Positions 43,998 through 53,562 of a stretch of 64,000 nucleotides of DNA are shown piece by piece (position 1 is the first letter of the stretch; every line of letters begins with the position of its first letter). The stretch lies in the NCBI RefSeq assembly GCF_018613655.1, contig NZ_JAGGPW010000004.1:338627-402626 (forward strand), written 5' to 3'. The notes under the pieces are model-generated. The model was not told the DNA's origin and searched no databases. It worked only from the letters and a program-made list of their open reading frames with translations. The DNA comes from Planococcus sp. ISL-109 (GTDB lineage: Bacteria; Bacillota; Bacilli; Bacillales_A; Planococcaceae). The translations under genes were made by a program, and so were the position numbers.

Positions 43998-44632
43998 TTG
44001 TCGTTCTAACAGCAGGAGGTCCGGTAGATGAATTGCCGGACCTTTCACTCTATAAAGATGCGGTTCATATCGGAGTGGATGCAGGAGTCGTCACGCTTCT
44101 CGGCCAATGCATTGAGCCGTTAGAAGCGATTGGGGATTTTGATTCGGTGTCGGATGATGAGTATGAACAAATTCGTGCGGGCTTCCCTTCACTTGAACGG
44201 TCTCCGGCGGATAAAGACGAATCCGATACGGAACTCGCCTTAGAAAAAGCCATGCATTACCGTCCGGAGACGGTCATCATTACAGGTGTGACAGGCGGGC
44301 GCCTGGACCATTACATGGCGGCGTTGCATATTGTTTTCGCTTATCAAAGGCGCTATCCGGATGTCGAATTTCTCGTTTTGAACAAACAAAACCGCATCCG
44401 CTTCATGGAGCCTGGGGAATTCCAAATGGAACCCGACCCGGCATACGACTTCGTATCGTTTTATCCGTTTGCGGAACAAGTAAGCGGCTTGACTATAGAA
44501 GGTTTTAAATACACGGTGCAAGATGAGGAAATTCCGTTCGGTTCGACGCGCTTTATCAGCAATGAATTGTCGGAGTGTGGAACCGTGAAATTTACGGGCG
44601 GCCATTTGATTATCATCGAAAGTTCCGATTGA
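43994..44632 (+). CDS. thiN: Thiamine pyrophosphokinase
   Basis: Converts thiamine to thiamine diphosphate with ATP. The 212-residue protein has [25 protein letters not shown] with catalytic acids, [15 protein letters not shown] and [15 protein letters not shown], matching the bacterial TPK fold. The start is GTG 43994, overlapping the rpe stop. It corresponds to B. subtilis yloS. The sporulation peptide gene spoVM that follows there is absent: only a terminator separates thiN from rpmB. Confidence 0.94.
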   Translation: MIVVLTAGGPVDELPDLSLYKDAVHIGVDAGVVTLLGQCIEPLEAIGDFDSVSDDEYEQIRAGFPSLERSPADKDESDTELALEKAMHYRPETVIITGVTGGRLDHYMAALHIVFAYQRRYPDVEFLVLNKQNRIRFMEPGEFQMEPDPAYDFVSFYPFAEQVSGLTIEGFKYTVQDEEIPFGSTRFISNELSECGTVKFTGGHLIIIESSD

Positions 44633-44640
44633 ACGCACGA

Positions 44641-44678
44641 AAAAATGCCAGGCTGACATTTGTCAGCCTGGCATTTTT
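44641..44678. terminator. Bidirectional terminator between thiN and rpmB
   Basis: A perfect palindrome of 19 bases per arm (44641-44659 with 44660-44678), with A5 on the left and T5 on the right, serving the convergent thiN and rpmB genes. Confidence 0.95.
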
Positions 44679-44687
44679 CATGAGCGT

Positions 44688-44876
44688 TTAGACGCGCTCA
44701 ACTTTTCCTGATTTCATTGCTCTCGCGGAAACCCATACACGTTTCGGCTTGCCGTCTACAAGGATACGAACTTTTTGAAGGTTTGCTCCCCATGTACGTT
44801 TTGTCGAGTTCAACGCGTGTGAACGGCTGTTTCCTGCACGAGCTTTACGTCCAGATACTGCACATACTTTTGGCAT
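44688..44876 (-). CDS. rpmB: 50S ribosomal protein L28
   Basis: A 62-residue basic ribosomal protein. It has the L28 pattern [30 protein letters not shown], here starting MPKVCAVSG, and ends KSGKVERV. On the minus strand a GAGGAGG site lies upstream of the ATG. Only one cysteine is evident, so this is a form without the complete zinc ribbon. It is transcribed against its neighbours on both sides. Confidence 0.96.
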   Translation of the reverse strand: MPKVCAVSGRKARAGNSRSHALNSTKRTWGANLQKVRILVDGKPKRVWVSARAMKSGKVERV

Positions 44877-44906
44877 GTAAGTCCCTCCTCACAAGTGAAG
44901 CTGAAA

Positions 44907-44912
44907 ATTATA
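44907..44912 (-). promoter_or_regulatory. Possible -10 box of rpmB
   Basis: A minus-strand TATAAT lies about 30 bases upstream of the rpmB start, in an AT-rich stretch. The -35 region is poor. The rest of the 220-base gap to yloU is AT-rich, with a TTTACA at 45012-45017 that may belong to a yloU promoter without a well-spaced -10. Confidence 0.45.
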
Positions 44913-45096
44913 ATAGAATTTCAGTTCATTTTTCGTTCCACATACTTTAATAATTTACCATAGAAAAAAGAGGTGCGCAAGTGAAATTCACCCCCTTTAA
45001 AGAAAAAAACCTTTACACACCAAAACGGCGGCTTTTCTTATAAAGGGCTTTGATGTAGAATGAAAAGAGTGAAATAGGACTCGAGGAGGAATTTTA

Positions 45097-45459
45097 ATGT
45101 CGATTGAGTTGAATAACGAATATGGTCAAATCGATATTTCCAATGATGTGATAGCTCAAATAGCCGGCGGTGCTGCGATCGAATGCTACGGAATCGTAGG
45201 GATGGCAACAAAACACCAAATCCGTGACGGCCTGACCGATATTCTCCGCAAAGAGAATTTCGCCAAAGGAGTCCTTGTGCGCCAAGACGATGGCGATTTT
45301 GTTATTGATATGTACGTAATCATCAGCTACGGAACAAAAATTTCGGAAGTGGCATATCAAGTCCAGTCCAAAGTGAAATATACGATTACTAAAACATTGG
45401 GTATGCCGGTAAAAGCGGTAAACATTTATGTCCAGGGCGTTCGTGTTACGAACCCGTAA
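45097..45459 (+). CDS. yloU: Asp23/Gls24-family envelope stress protein YloU
   Basis: A 120-residue member of the Asp23 (alkaline shock protein) family, with IDISNDVIAQIAGGAAIECYGIVGMA, VDMYVIISYGTKISEVAYQVQSKV and VNIYVQGVRV. Such proteins are abundant and sit near the membrane in staphylococci; their exact role is open. The ATG has a GAGGAGG site. It is the first gene of a pair with yloV, as in B. subtilis. Confidence 0.92.
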   Translation: MSIELNNEYGQIDISNDVIAQIAGGAAIECYGIVGMATKHQIRDGLTDILRKENFAKGVLVRQDDGDFVIDMYVIISYGTKISEVAYQVQSKVKYTITKTLGMPVKAVNIYVQGVRVTNP

Positions 45460-45478
45460 TGAGGAGGAAAAGTCGGTT

Positions 45479-47131
45479 ATGAAGTCATTAAACGGAGTGA
45501 AATTCGCGGAAATGGTGCAGATGGGTTCGCATCACCTGTTCCAGAATGCGGATTATGTAGATGCATTGAACGTCTTCCCGGTGCCTGACGGCGATACAGG
45601 GACGAATATGAATTTATCGATGACATCCGGTGCTAAAGAAACACAAGCCCATGTCCAAGAACATATAGGCAAAACAGCAAGCGCTTTATCGAAAGGATTA
45701 TTGATGGGCGCGCGCGGCAACTCGGGTGTCATCTTGTCCCAATTATTCCGTGGCTTCGGAAAATTCATCGCGGATGAGTCCGAACTTTCGGCAAAGAAAT
45801 TGGCGGAAGGCTTGCAGCACGGCGTCGAGACAGCTTATAAGGCGGTCATGAAGCCTGTAGAAGGTACAATTTTGACCGTCGCCAAAGATTCAGCAGCGAA
45901 AGGCATGAGCCTTGCTGAAAGTGAAGAAGATATTATCCTCTTGTTTGAAGCGGTTGTCACGGAAGCGAAAGCTTCTCTTGAGCGCACACCGGACTTGTTG
46001 CCGGTGTTGAAGGAAGTCGGCGTCGTAGACAGCGGCGGGCAAGGGCTCGTCTTTGTTTACGAAGGGTTCCTTGCTGCCTTGAAAGGTGAAGCCTTGCCGG
46101 AAAAACATGCGGATAACTCAATGGATGAACTGGTCAGCGCGGAGCACCATAAAAACATCGCCGGCTTTATGAATACGGAAGATATCGAGTTCGGTTATTG
46201 CACCGAATTCATGGTCAAGTTTGAAGACGGCAAACGCTCATTCAATGAAGCCGAATTCCGGACGGATCTTAGTAATTACGGGGATTCCCTATTGGTCATT
46301 TCCGATGAAGAAATCGCAAAAATCCATATCCACTCCGAAGAGCCCGGAAAAGTCCTTACATACGGCCAGGAATACGGAAGCCTGATCAGCATGAAGATCG
46401 AAAACATGCGCCAGCAGCATACCGACCTTGTCGGCGAAGGCCATAAAAAAGCACCGGTTGCTGAAAAAACGAAGCACCCGTATGCTATCGTGACGGTCGC
46501 AATGGGTGAAGGCGTGGCAGAATTACTCCGCTCAATCGGTGCTTCCTACGTCATTGAAGGCGGCCAGACGATGAATCCTTCTACAGAAGACATCGTCAAT
46601 GCGGTCCGCTCGATCGGCGCAGAGCGCGTGCTGATCCTGCCGAACAATAAAAACATTATCATGGCAGCTGAACAAGCGGCCGAACTGCTTGATATCGAAG
46701 CGGCAGTTGTGCCGACAAAAGACGTTCCTCAAGGAATGTCTGCTCTTTTGGCATTTAATCCAGAAGCGCCGGTCAGCGAAAACCGCAATGCGATGAGCGA
46801 GGCTATCAAGCATGTCAAGTCGGGTTCTGTAACTTTTGCGGTGCGCGACACGTCAATTGACGGAATCACCATCAAGAAAGACGATTTCATGGGCATTTCC
46901 GAAGGTAAAATCGTGGTTTCCGATATGAGTCTAGAGCATGTGACGGAAGAGCTTTGCAGAAGAATTGTAGATGCCGATGCTGAAATCGTCACGATCCTTT
47001 TCGGAGAAGACGTCACCAAAGCGGATGCTGAAAAACTCGGTTCTTTCATTGAATCTTTGAACGAAGAAGTTGAAGTAGAGATTCATAATGGCAAACAGCC
47101 GCTGTATCCGTATATTTTAGCAGTTGAATAA
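45479..47131 (+). CDS. yloV: DAK-phosphatase/FakA-like protein YloV
   Basis: A 550-residue protein related to FakA, the ATP-binding subunit of fatty-acid kinase, which with a FakB lipid carrier makes acyl phosphate from exogenous fatty acids. The N-terminal DhaL domain shows NVFPVPDGDTGTNMNLSM (metal/ATP motif) and GARGNSGVILSQLFRGF; a central domain and a C-terminal domain (VTILFGEDVTKADAE) complete it. The start is ATG 45479, with GAGGAGG at 45461-45467 (rather distant, 11 bases). PlsX and FapR, in the same lipid pathway, lie 4-6 kb downstream. Confidence 0.92.
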   Translation: MKSLNGVKFAEMVQMGSHHLFQNADYVDALNVFPVPDGDTGTNMNLSMTSGAKETQAHVQEHIGKTASALSKGLLMGARGNSGVILSQLFRGFGKFIADESELSAKKLAEGLQHGVETAYKAVMKPVEGTILTVAKDSAAKGMSLAESEEDIILLFEAVVTEAKASLERTPDLLPVLKEVGVVDSGGQGLVFVYEGFLAALKGEALPEKHADNSMDELVSAEHHKNIAGFMNTEDIEFGYCTEFMVKFEDGKRSFNEAEFRTDLSNYGDSLLVISDEEIAKIHIHSEEPGKVLTYGQEYGSLISMKIENMRQQHTDLVGEGHKKAPVAEKTKHPYAIVTVAMGEGVAELLRSIGASYVIEGGQTMNPSTEDIVNAVRSIGAERVLILPNNKNIIMAAEQAAELLDIEAAVVPTKDVPQGMSALLAFNPEAPVSENRNAMSEAIKHVKSGSVTFAVRDTSIDGITIKKDDFMGISEGKIVVSDMSLEHVTEELCRRIVDADAEIVTILFGEDVTKADAEKLGSFIESLNEEVEVEIHNGKQPLYPYILAVE

Positions 47132-47138
47132 GAAATGG

Positions 47139-47180
47139 CGGAGGTCCGGGAACTAGATACCGGACCTCCGGTTTTTTTTT
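47139..47180 (+). terminator. Terminator of yloUV
   Basis: A perfect 11-base-pair stem (47139-47149 with 47160-47170), a 10-base loop and nine T, just after the yloV stop. Confidence 0.95.
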
Positions 47181-47289
47181 GTCAAAATAGGAAAGTTGGC
47201 GGGCTATTATGATTCCCCGATAGAAATCCCTTTAAATGAAAATAGCTGAAAAAGCACAGTGTCATGACAATGTATGCGCTTTATTATCT

Positions 47290-47318
47290 TTGTTTGTTGC
47301 GGGTTTTTCGTGTAAAAT
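47290..47318 (+). promoter_or_regulatory. Possible sdaAB promoter
   Basis: TTGTTT (47290-47295) and TAAAAT (47313-47318) with a 17-base spacer. It lies in the 222-base gap between yloV and sdaAB; nothing else is recognised in that gap. Confidence 0.45.
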
Positions 47319-47353
47319 AAAGCTATACGAAGTGGAAAGTGAGGGGTTTGGGC

Positions 47354-48016
47354 ATGAAGTTCAAATCTGTTTTTGATATAATCGGTCCGGTTATGATCGG
47401 GCCATCATCGTCGCATACGGCAGGAGCTGCCCGTATCGGCAGAGTGGCACGCGACCTGTTTGGCAGTCAGCCTTCATGGGCGAAGATCCATTTGTATGGA
47501 TCTTTTGCAGAAACGTATAAAGGGCATTCGACCGATGTCGCGATTGTCGGCGGATTGCTGGACTATGATACATTCGATGAACGCATTAAAACTTCATTCG
47601 ACGAAGCGGAAAAGCTCGGCATGAAATTCGAGTTTATTCCGGAAACAGGCAATGTCGATCATCCGAATACGGCGCGCGTCGTCATCGGCGATGATGAGTC
47701 GGAAATGTCGATGGTGGGCATTTCCATCGGTGGGGGAAAAATTGAAATTACGGAATTGAATGGTTTTCCGCTCAGGTTATCCGGTAACCACCCGGCGATT
47801 CTCGTCGTCCACGACGACCGCTCGGGGTGCATCGCGAATGTAGCAAATTGTTTGTATAAGTACGATATCAATATCGGCCATATGGAAGTTTCCCGGAAAG
47901 AGCGCGGGGACATGGCGTTGATGGTCATCGAAGTCGATCAAAACGTCGGGAAGCCAGTGATGGATGAGCTGCGGGAATTGCCGAATATCACGCAAGTGAC
48001 ACGAATCGCCGACTGA
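47354..48016 (+). CDS. sdaAB: L-serine dehydratase, beta subunit
   Basis: The iron-sulfur-dependent enzyme converts L-serine to pyruvate and ammonia. It is 220 residues from ATG 47354, the same as B. subtilis. It has the SDH beta motif DIIGPVMIGPSSSHTAGAARIGR and a C-terminal ACT domain (about 148-220: AILVVHDDRSGCIANVANCLY, INIGHMEVSRKERGDMALMVIEVD). It lies 16 bases before sdaAA. Confidence 0.96.
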   Translation: MKFKSVFDIIGPVMIGPSSSHTAGAARIGRVARDLFGSQPSWAKIHLYGSFAETYKGHSTDVAIVGGLLDYDTFDERIKTSFDEAEKLGMKFEFIPETGNVDHPNTARVVIGDDESEMSMVGISIGGGKIEITELNGFPLRLSGNHPAILVVHDDRSGCIANVANCLYKYDINIGHMEVSRKERGDMALMVIEVDQNVGKPVMDELRELPNITQVTRIAD

Positions 48017-48032
48017 ATTGGAGGTAAGGAAA

Positions 48033-48932
48033 ATGGATGTTTTATTCCGAAATGTAAGGGAATTGGTCGAGCGGGCGGAACAGGAAGGCAAGCTCATCTC
48101 TGAAATCATGATCGAGCAGGAGATCCTCATAACCGACCGTTCGCGTGAAGATATCATGCAGCAGATGGACCGCAATTTGACGGTCATGGAAGAAGCTGTG
48201 GAAAAAGGGCTGAAGGGTGTGCATTCCGTGTCCGGATTGACCGGGGGCGATGCGGTCCTGCTGCAGAAATACATGGAGCAAGGAAATAGCCTGTCCGGCG
48301 ATTTGTTGCTCGATGCGGTCAGTAAAGCCGTTGCCACCAATGAAGTGAATGCCGCGATGGGCACGATTTGTGCAACACCTACAGCGGGTTCTGCAGGTGT
48401 CGTGCCGGGAACTTTGTTTGCGGTGCAAAATAAGTTGAATCCGACGCGTGAGCAAATGATCCGTTATCTTTTTACTTCAGGTGCATTCGGTTTTGTCGTT
48501 GCTAACAATGCATCGATTTCCGGTGCGGCTGGCGGTTGCCAGGCGGAAGTCGGGTCTGCTGCAGCGATGGCTTCTGCTGCAATCATTGAAATGGCAGGAG
48601 GCACGCCTCAGCAAAGTTCAGAAGCATTTGCCATCACCATGAAAAACATGCTCGGTCTCGTATGCGACCCTGTGGCGGGGCTCGTAGAAGTACCGTGTGT
48701 CAAACGCAACGCAATGGGCGCGGCCAATGCGGTTGTAGCCGCCGATATGGCGCTCGCTGGAGTGACAAGCCGCATTCCGTGCGACGAAGTCATCAGCGCG
48801 ATGTTCGAAATCGGGCAAGCGATGCCTAGCGCGTTCCGCGAAACGGCAAAAGGCGGACTCGCGGCAACGCCGACCGGCAAATGGCTCGAAGCGAAAATCT
48901 TCGGCGGATCGGTAGTCGGCAGTGGACAATAA
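48033..48932 (+). CDS. sdaAA: L-serine dehydratase, alpha subunit
   Basis: The catalytic subunit carrying the [4Fe-4S] cluster, 299 residues. Cysteine-containing motifs ATPTAGSAGVVPG, GGCQAEVGSAAAMASAA, GLVCDPVAGLVEVPCVKRN are typical cluster and substrate regions. The start is ATG 48033 (GGAGG upstream), giving the B. subtilis length; the earlier in-frame start 48018 would overlap the ribosome site. It overlaps recG by 11 bases. With dsdA this makes two chemically different serine deaminases in the window. Confidence 0.96.
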   Translation: MDVLFRNVRELVERAEQEGKLISEIMIEQEILITDRSREDIMQQMDRNLTVMEEAVEKGLKGVHSVSGLTGGDAVLLQKYMEQGNSLSGDLLLDAVSKAVATNEVNAAMGTICATPTAGSAGVVPGTLFAVQNKLNPTREQMIRYLFTSGAFGFVVANNASISGAAGGCQAEVGSAAAMASAAIIEMAGGTPQQSSEAFAITMKNMLGLVCDPVAGLVEVPCVKRNAMGAANAVVAADMALAGVTSRIPCDEVISAMFEIGQAMPSAFRETAKGGLAATPTGKWLEAKIFGGSVVGSGQ

Positions 48933-50964
48933 ATCTCCGGTCTCTTCTTTGAAAGGGGTCGGCAAGCAAGCAGCTGAAACCTTGCGGGACATGAAAATCG
49001 AGACGGTAGAAGACTTGATCATGACATTCCCGTATCGCCATGAGGATTTTCAGTTGAAGGATTTGGCGGAAACGCCCCATAATGAACGTGTAACGGTGGA
49101 GGGAAGGGTCGAAAGTGAACCTTCCGTCCTTTTTTTAGGGAAAAACAAATCCCGGACAACGGTAAGCGTCCTTGTTGGACGCCATCTCATCAAAGCCGTG
49201 TTCTTTAACCAGCACTACGTGAAAACTAAACTGCAGATCGGAGCCGTCATCAGCCTGACCGGCAAATGGGACCGCGGACGGCAGTTGATTACCGTTTCGA
49301 GCCATTCGATCGGCCCGCGGACGGACGGTGCGGATTTTGAACCGGTCTATAGCTTGAAAGGTGCGATGCACCAGAAAACCTTCCGCAAACTGATGCGCCA
49401 AGGACTCGACGCGACAAAAGGCGAGTTGATCGATTGCTTGCCCGATTCGCTTTGTCGGGAATATCAATTGTTGCCGTTTGAAGAAGCGCTCGAAACCGTC
49501 CATTTCCCTGCAGACGGTGAGGCGCTGAAACAAGCGCGCCGCCGGTTTGTCTATGAGGAGTTATTGCTGTTTCAGCTTAAGATGCAAGCACTGCGCAAGA
49601 AAAACCGTGAAGCCGAAGGCGGTTCGTTCATCGATTACGACCTACCTCGTTTGAAGGCATTTATCGAGGCGCTGCCGTTTGATTTGACGAGCGCACAAAA
49701 GCGGGTCGTCAATGAAATTTGCCGTGATATGAAAGAGCCGTTCCGCATGAACCGGCTGCTTCAGGGAGACGTGGGGTCTGGGAAAACTGTCGTGGCGGCA
49801 ATTTCTTTATATGCGGCGGTGACGGCTGAAAAACAGGGTGCGCTCATGGCGCCGACCGAAATCCTTGCGGAACAGCACGCCAATACACTTGAAGAATGGT
49901 TCCGTCCGTTTGGTGTCAATGTCGCCTTATTGACAGGTTCCGTCAAAGGCAAAAAACGCAAGGAAGTGTTAAAGCGTTTAGCCGCCAAGGAAATCGACAT
50001 CCTCATCGGCACACACGCGCTGATTCAGCCGGAAGTCCTATTCAGTAATTTAGGGCTAGTCATCACCGATGAACAACACCGCTTCGGCGTGGACCAGCGC
50101 CGCGTCTTAAAAGACAAAGCTTTAAATCCTGATGTCTTGTTCATGACGGCGACGCCAATCCCAAGAACGCTCGCGATATCAACGTTCGGGGAAATGGACG
50201 TTTCGGTTATCGATGAAATGCCTGCCGGACGGAAAGAGATCGAAACGTATTGGATGAAAAAAGAAATGTTCGGCAAAATCGTCGGCCGGATGGAAAAAGA
50301 GCTCCAGGCCGGCCGCCAGGCTTATGTCATCGCGCCGCTGATCGAAGAATCCGAAACTTTGGAATACCAAAATGCGGTGGAACTGTATCAGCAGTTGACG
50401 GTTTATTTTGATGGGCGCCACAAGGTTGGCCTTATGCATGGCCGCTTGCATTCGGATGAGAAAGAACAGACGATGCGCGAGTTTGCGGAAGGGCACATTG
50501 CTGTGCTCGTTTCCACCACGGTCGTTGAAGTCGGCGTCAACGTCCCGAATGCGTCATTCATGCTAATCTACGACGCCGAACGCTTCGGTTTGTCGCAGCT
50601 CCATCAATTGCGTGGCCGCGTCGGTCGAGGCAGCGAGCAGTCGTATTGCGTGCTGCTCGCAGATCCGAAAACCGAAATCGGCAAAGAGCGCATGAACTCG
50701 ATGACCGAAACAAATGACGGCTTTATCCTTGCCGAAAAAGACTTGGAGCTGCGCGGGCCGGGGGACTTTTTCGGCCGTAAGCAAAGCGGGATCCCTGAGT
50801 TCCGCATGGCAGATCTTGTCCATGACTATCGTGCGCTCGAAGCGGCTAGAAAAGATGCTGAAGCATTAATTGCGCGCGAGTCGTTTTGGACCTCAGAAGA
50901 AACAAAATGCCTTCGTTCGATGCTGCAAAGTTCAGGCGTGCTCGAAGGCGGCAGGCTTGATTAG
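48922..50964 (+). CDS. recG: ATP-dependent DNA helicase RecG
   Basis: Reverses stalled forks and processes junctions. It is 680 residues: an N-terminal wedge/OB domain (SSLKGVGKQAAETL, DLIMTFPYRHEDFQ), Walker A QGDVGSGKTVVAAI near residue 285, the DEQH box (LVITDEQHRFGVDQR), the TATPIPRT motif, and the C-terminal helicase half with QLRGRVGRG, plus the TRG motif area near the end. The start is GTG 48922 inside the sdaAA end with no strong ribosome site, so coupling to sdaAA is likely. Its own terminator follows at once. Confidence 0.96.
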   Translation: MDNKSPVSSLKGVGKQAAETLRDMKIETVEDLIMTFPYRHEDFQLKDLAETPHNERVTVEGRVESEPSVLFLGKNKSRTTVSVLVGRHLIKAVFFNQHYVKTKLQIGAVISLTGKWDRGRQLITVSSHSIGPRTDGADFEPVYSLKGAMHQKTFRKLMRQGLDATKGELIDCLPDSLCREYQLLPFEEALETVHFPADGEALKQARRRFVYEELLLFQLKMQALRKKNREAEGGSFIDYDLPRLKAFIEALPFDLTSAQKRVVNEICRDMKEPFRMNRLLQGDVGSGKTVVAAISLYAAVTAEKQGALMAPTEILAEQHANTLEEWFRPFGVNVALLTGSVKGKKRKEVLKRLAAKEIDILIGTHALIQPEVLFSNLGLVITDEQHRFGVDQRRVLKDKALNPDVLFMTATPIPRTLAISTFGEMDVSVIDEMPAGRKEIETYWMKKEMFGKIVGRMEKELQAGRQAYVIAPLIEESETLEYQNAVELYQQLTVYFDGRHKVGLMHGRLHSDEKEQTMREFAEGHIAVLVSTTVVEVGVNVPNASFMLIYDAERFGLSQLHQLRGRVGRGSEQSYCVLLADPKTEIGKERMNSMTETNDGFILAEKDLELRGPGDFFGRKQSGIPEFRMADLVHDYRALEAARKDAEALIARESFWTSEETKCLRSMLQSSGVLEGGRLD

Positions 50965-51001
50965 AATGCAGGGATAGCGATTTTCCTTGCATTCTTTTTT
51001 T
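50963..51001 (+). terminator. Terminator of recG
   Basis: Arms 50963-50974 and 50984-50995 pair over about 12 positions (one wobble), with a T run to 51001. The stem includes the recG stop codon and runs into the proposed -35 of fapR. Confidence 0.85.
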
Positions 51002-51015
51002 GTTGTTTATATACT
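50987..51015 (+). promoter_or_regulatory. Probable fapR-plsX-fabD-fabG promoter
   Basis: TTGCAT (50987-50992) and TATACT (51010-51015) with a 17-base spacer. The start point would fall near 51022, inside the FapR operator. Confidence 0.6.
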
Positions 51016-51019
51016 CATA

Positions 51020-51036
51020 TTAGTACCAAGTGCTAA
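51020..51036 (+). promoter_or_regulatory. FapR operator
   Basis: The 17-base near-palindrome TTAGTACCAAGTGCTAA closely matches the known FapR site pattern TTAGTACCTnnTACTAA. It covers the predicted transcription start, so FapR binding should block the operon; malonyl-CoA releases it in Bacillus. Confidence 0.88.
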
Positions 51037-51053
51037 TAGCGGGCGGTGACATA

Positions 51054-51638
51054 GTGAGGAAACCTAAAAAAGAGCGGCAGCAAGCGCTGAAAGCGTCGAT
51101 CAAAGACAATCCGTTTGTGACGGATGAAGAGCTGTCGGCGGAATTCGGTGTCAGCGTCCAAACGATTCGGCTCGACCGTATGGAGCTTTCGATACCGGAA
51201 CTCCGGGAACGCATTAAACATGTAGCCGAAAAAACCTTCGGCGATGAAGTGAAATCACTGCCGATCGATGAAGTGATCGGTGAAATTATCGACATAGAAT
51301 TAGACAATAAAGCCATATCGATTTTTGATGTAAAGCCGGAACATGTCTTTCAGCGAAATCGAATTGCCAGAGGCCACCACTTATTCGCACAGGCGAATTC
51401 GTTAGCGGTGGCGGTAATGAACGAAGAGTTGGCACTGACGGTGAAATCCGAGCTGCAATTTCTGAAGCCGGTCAAGGCCGGGCAACGAATCGTCGCGAAA
51501 GCACAAGTGACGGACCGCCAGCCGCAAAAGAACCGGGCATTCGTGAAAGTGGTGTCAACGGTCGATCAGGCCGTAGTTTTTATCGGGACATTTGAAATGT
51601 ACCGCATGACTGAACAAAGTGAAGGTGACAATTCGTGA
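51054..51638 (+). CDS. fapR: Fatty-acid and phospholipid regulator FapR
   Basis: A malonyl-CoA-responsive repressor of lipid synthesis genes. It is 194 residues from GTG 51054, which aligns with the B. subtilis start ([11 protein letters not shown]); the frame also opens at 51030, inside the operator. The DNA-binding helix-turn-helix is at about residues 10-55 ([24 protein letters not shown]), a linker helix [14 protein letters not shown] follows, and the hotdog effector domain contains [21 protein letters not shown]. The operator just upstream indicates autoregulation. It overlaps plsX by 4 bases. Confidence 0.96.
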   Translation: MRKPKKERQQALKASIKDNPFVTDEELSAEFGVSVQTIRLDRMELSIPELRERIKHVAEKTFGDEVKSLPIDEVIGEIIDIELDNKAISIFDVKPEHVFQRNRIARGHHLFAQANSLAVAVMNEELALTVKSELQFLKPVKAGQRIVAKAQVTDRQPQKNRAFVKVVSTVDQAVVFIGTFEMYRMTEQSEGDNS

Positions 51639-52627
51639 AAATAGCTATTGATGCAATGGGCGGCGATAATGCCCCAAAAGAAATCATTGAAGGCGTCAAA
51701 AAAGCGCTCGAAGCGTTTGAAGACGTAGAAATTCTGCTTTACGGACAGCAGGAGAAAATCAATGAATACATAACTGAGCATGACCGCCTGACAATCATCC
51801 ACTGCGCTGAAGTGATCGAATCAGAAGATGATCCAGTCCGTTCTGTGCGGCGCAAAAAAGACGCTTCAATGGTCCGCATGGCCGAAGCCGTTAAAAAAGG
51901 AACTGCCGACGCGGCAGTATCCGCCGGCAATACAGGCGCCCTCATGTCCGCTGGATTGTTCATTGTTGGACGCATTGAAGGGGTGGAGCGCCCGGCGCTG
52001 GCACCGACCTTGCCGACAGTCGACGGCAAAGGATTCCTTATGCTCGACTTAGGTGCGAATGCCGATGCCAAGCCGGAGCATCTCGTTCAATACGCGATTA
52101 TGGGCAGCATTTATGCCGAAAAAGTTCGGGGCATCGAAAACCCGACGGTCGGTTTATTGAATATTGGAACCGAAGAAAAAAAAGGCAATGAACTGACCAA
52201 AACGGCTTTTCCACTGCTTCAGCAGGCGCCGGTGAATTTCATCGGCAATGTCGAGTCACGCGATCTTTTGAACGGCGCGGCGGATGTTGTTGTCACTGAC
52301 GGATTCACCGGCAATATGGTCTTGAAGACGATCGAAGGAACGGCGATGAATGTTTTTGCCATGATCAAAGACGTCTTCATGTCGTCTGCAAAAACCAAAT
52401 TTGCGGCGATGCTCGTGAAAAATGATTTGAGCGCGTTAAAAGGCATGCTAGATTACAGCGAATACGGCGGAGCCGGGTTGTTCGGCTTGAAAGCGCCGGT
52501 TATCAAAGCGCATGGTTCATCCAACGGTACGGCTTTTTATAACGCCATCCGTCAAGCGCGCACGATGGTCGAATATGATGTAGCCGGTAAGATTTACAGC
52601 ACATTGAAGGAGGAACAAACTTCATGA
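51635..52627 (+). CDS. plsX: Phosphate acyltransferase PlsX
   Basis: Makes acyl phosphate from acyl-ACP for phospholipid synthesis, acting at the membrane surface. It is 330 residues from GTG 51635 (the ribosome site lies in the fapR end). It has [45 protein letters not shown] and [16 protein letters not shown], all PlsX hallmarks. It is flanked by ATGA-type overlaps with fapR and fabD, forming a coupled lipid operon. Confidence 0.97.
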   Translation: MKIAIDAMGGDNAPKEIIEGVKKALEAFEDVEILLYGQQEKINEYITEHDRLTIIHCAEVIESEDDPVRSVRRKKDASMVRMAEAVKKGTADAAVSAGNTGALMSAGLFIVGRIEGVERPALAPTLPTVDGKGFLMLDLGANADAKPEHLVQYAIMGSIYAEKVRGIENPTVGLLNIGTEEKKGNELTKTAFPLLQQAPVNFIGNVESRDLLNGAADVVVTDGFTGNMVLKTIEGTAMNVFAMIKDVFMSSAKTKFAAMLVKNDLSALKGMLDYSEYGGAGLFGLKAPVIKAHGSSNGTAFYNAIRQARTMVEYDVAGKIYSTLKEEQTS

Positions 52628-53562
52628 GGAAGCAGATCGCATTTATATACCCAGGGCAAGGGTCCCAAACGGTAGGCATGGGCGAAAGCTTCCTGGAAGA
52701 TGATAAGAGCCGCCAGTTTTTCGAAAGCGCCGATCAAGTGATGGAAATGAGCTTGTCGAAATTGATGCTGGAAGGCCCACAAGAAGAGCTGACTTTGACG
52801 TATCACGCGCAACCGGCGCTATTGACGGTCAGTTCCATGATTACGGAGCGGCTCATGCGCGCAGGAATACGTCCTGATTATACAGCCGGGCATAGCTTAG
52901 GTGAATACAGCGCACTCGTCGCTTCAAACGTCATGGAATTTCCGAAGGCGGTGGACGTGGTTCATAAGCGCGGGCTTTTCATGAACGAAGCAGTGCCGGC
53001 TGGGGAAGGTACGATGGCCGCGATCTTAGGCATGAGCAGTGATGAGTTGGAAAAAGTTACGAATGAAGTGACCGACAGCACAGGAGTCGTTCAATTGGCC
53101 AACTTGAACTGTCCAGGGCAAATCGTCATTTCCGGAACGAAGGCCGGCGTCGAACAAGCTTGCCTATTGGCGAAAGAGCGCGGCGCGAAACGCGCCATCC
53201 CGCTTGATGTCAGCGGGCCGTTCCATTCCGAGTTGATGCGCTCGGCATCCCAAGACTTGGCGAAAGTATTGAGCGAATCATTTCTGCTCAATGCGAACAT
53301 TCCTGTGGTCACGAACGTCAAAGCGGAGCCGGAAACAAATGCTGCGCAAATTCAGGATTTCCTCGTGCACCAGCTTTATTCTCCGGTGTTGTGGGAACAA
53401 TCTGTTCGCCGCATGATTGACCTCGGCGTAACAGTTTTTGTCGAAATCGGCCCCGGCAAAGTGCTGAGCGGCTTAGTGAAAAAAATCGATCGTTCGGTGA
53501 CAACAATTCCCGTCTATGATCTGGAATCGTTCGAGAAAGCGGTAGAGGAGTTGACAGAATGA
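52624..53562 (+). CDS. fabD: Malonyl-CoA:ACP transacylase
   Basis: Loads malonyl groups on ACP. The 312-residue protein has [12 protein letters not shown], the active-site serine in [14 protein letters not shown] (S91), GPFHSELM with the catalytic His, and [18 protein letters not shown]. It consumes malonyl-CoA, the FapR ligand. It overlaps plsX and fabG by 4 bases each. Confidence 0.97.
   Translation: MRKQIAFIYPGQGSQTVGMGESFLEDDKSRQFFESADQVMEMSLSKLMLEGPQEELTLTYHAQPALLTVSSMITERLMRAGIRPDYTAGHSLGEYSALVASNVMEFPKAVDVVHKRGLFMNEAVPAGEGTMAAILGMSSDELEKVTNEVTDSTGVVQLANLNCPGQIVISGTKAGVEQACLLAKERGAKRAIPLDVSGPFHSELMRSASQDLAKVLSESFLLNANIPVVTNVKAEPETNAAQIQDFLVHQLYSPVLWEQSVRRMIDLGVTVFVEIGPGKVLSGLVKKIDRSVTTIPVYDLESFEKAVEELTE

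Noticed and set aside
44877-45096. AT-rich rpmB-yloU gap as an origin or small RNA gene
   Set aside because: No repeats, DnaA-box cluster or stable hairpin with a T tail was found; two divergent promoters explain it well enough.
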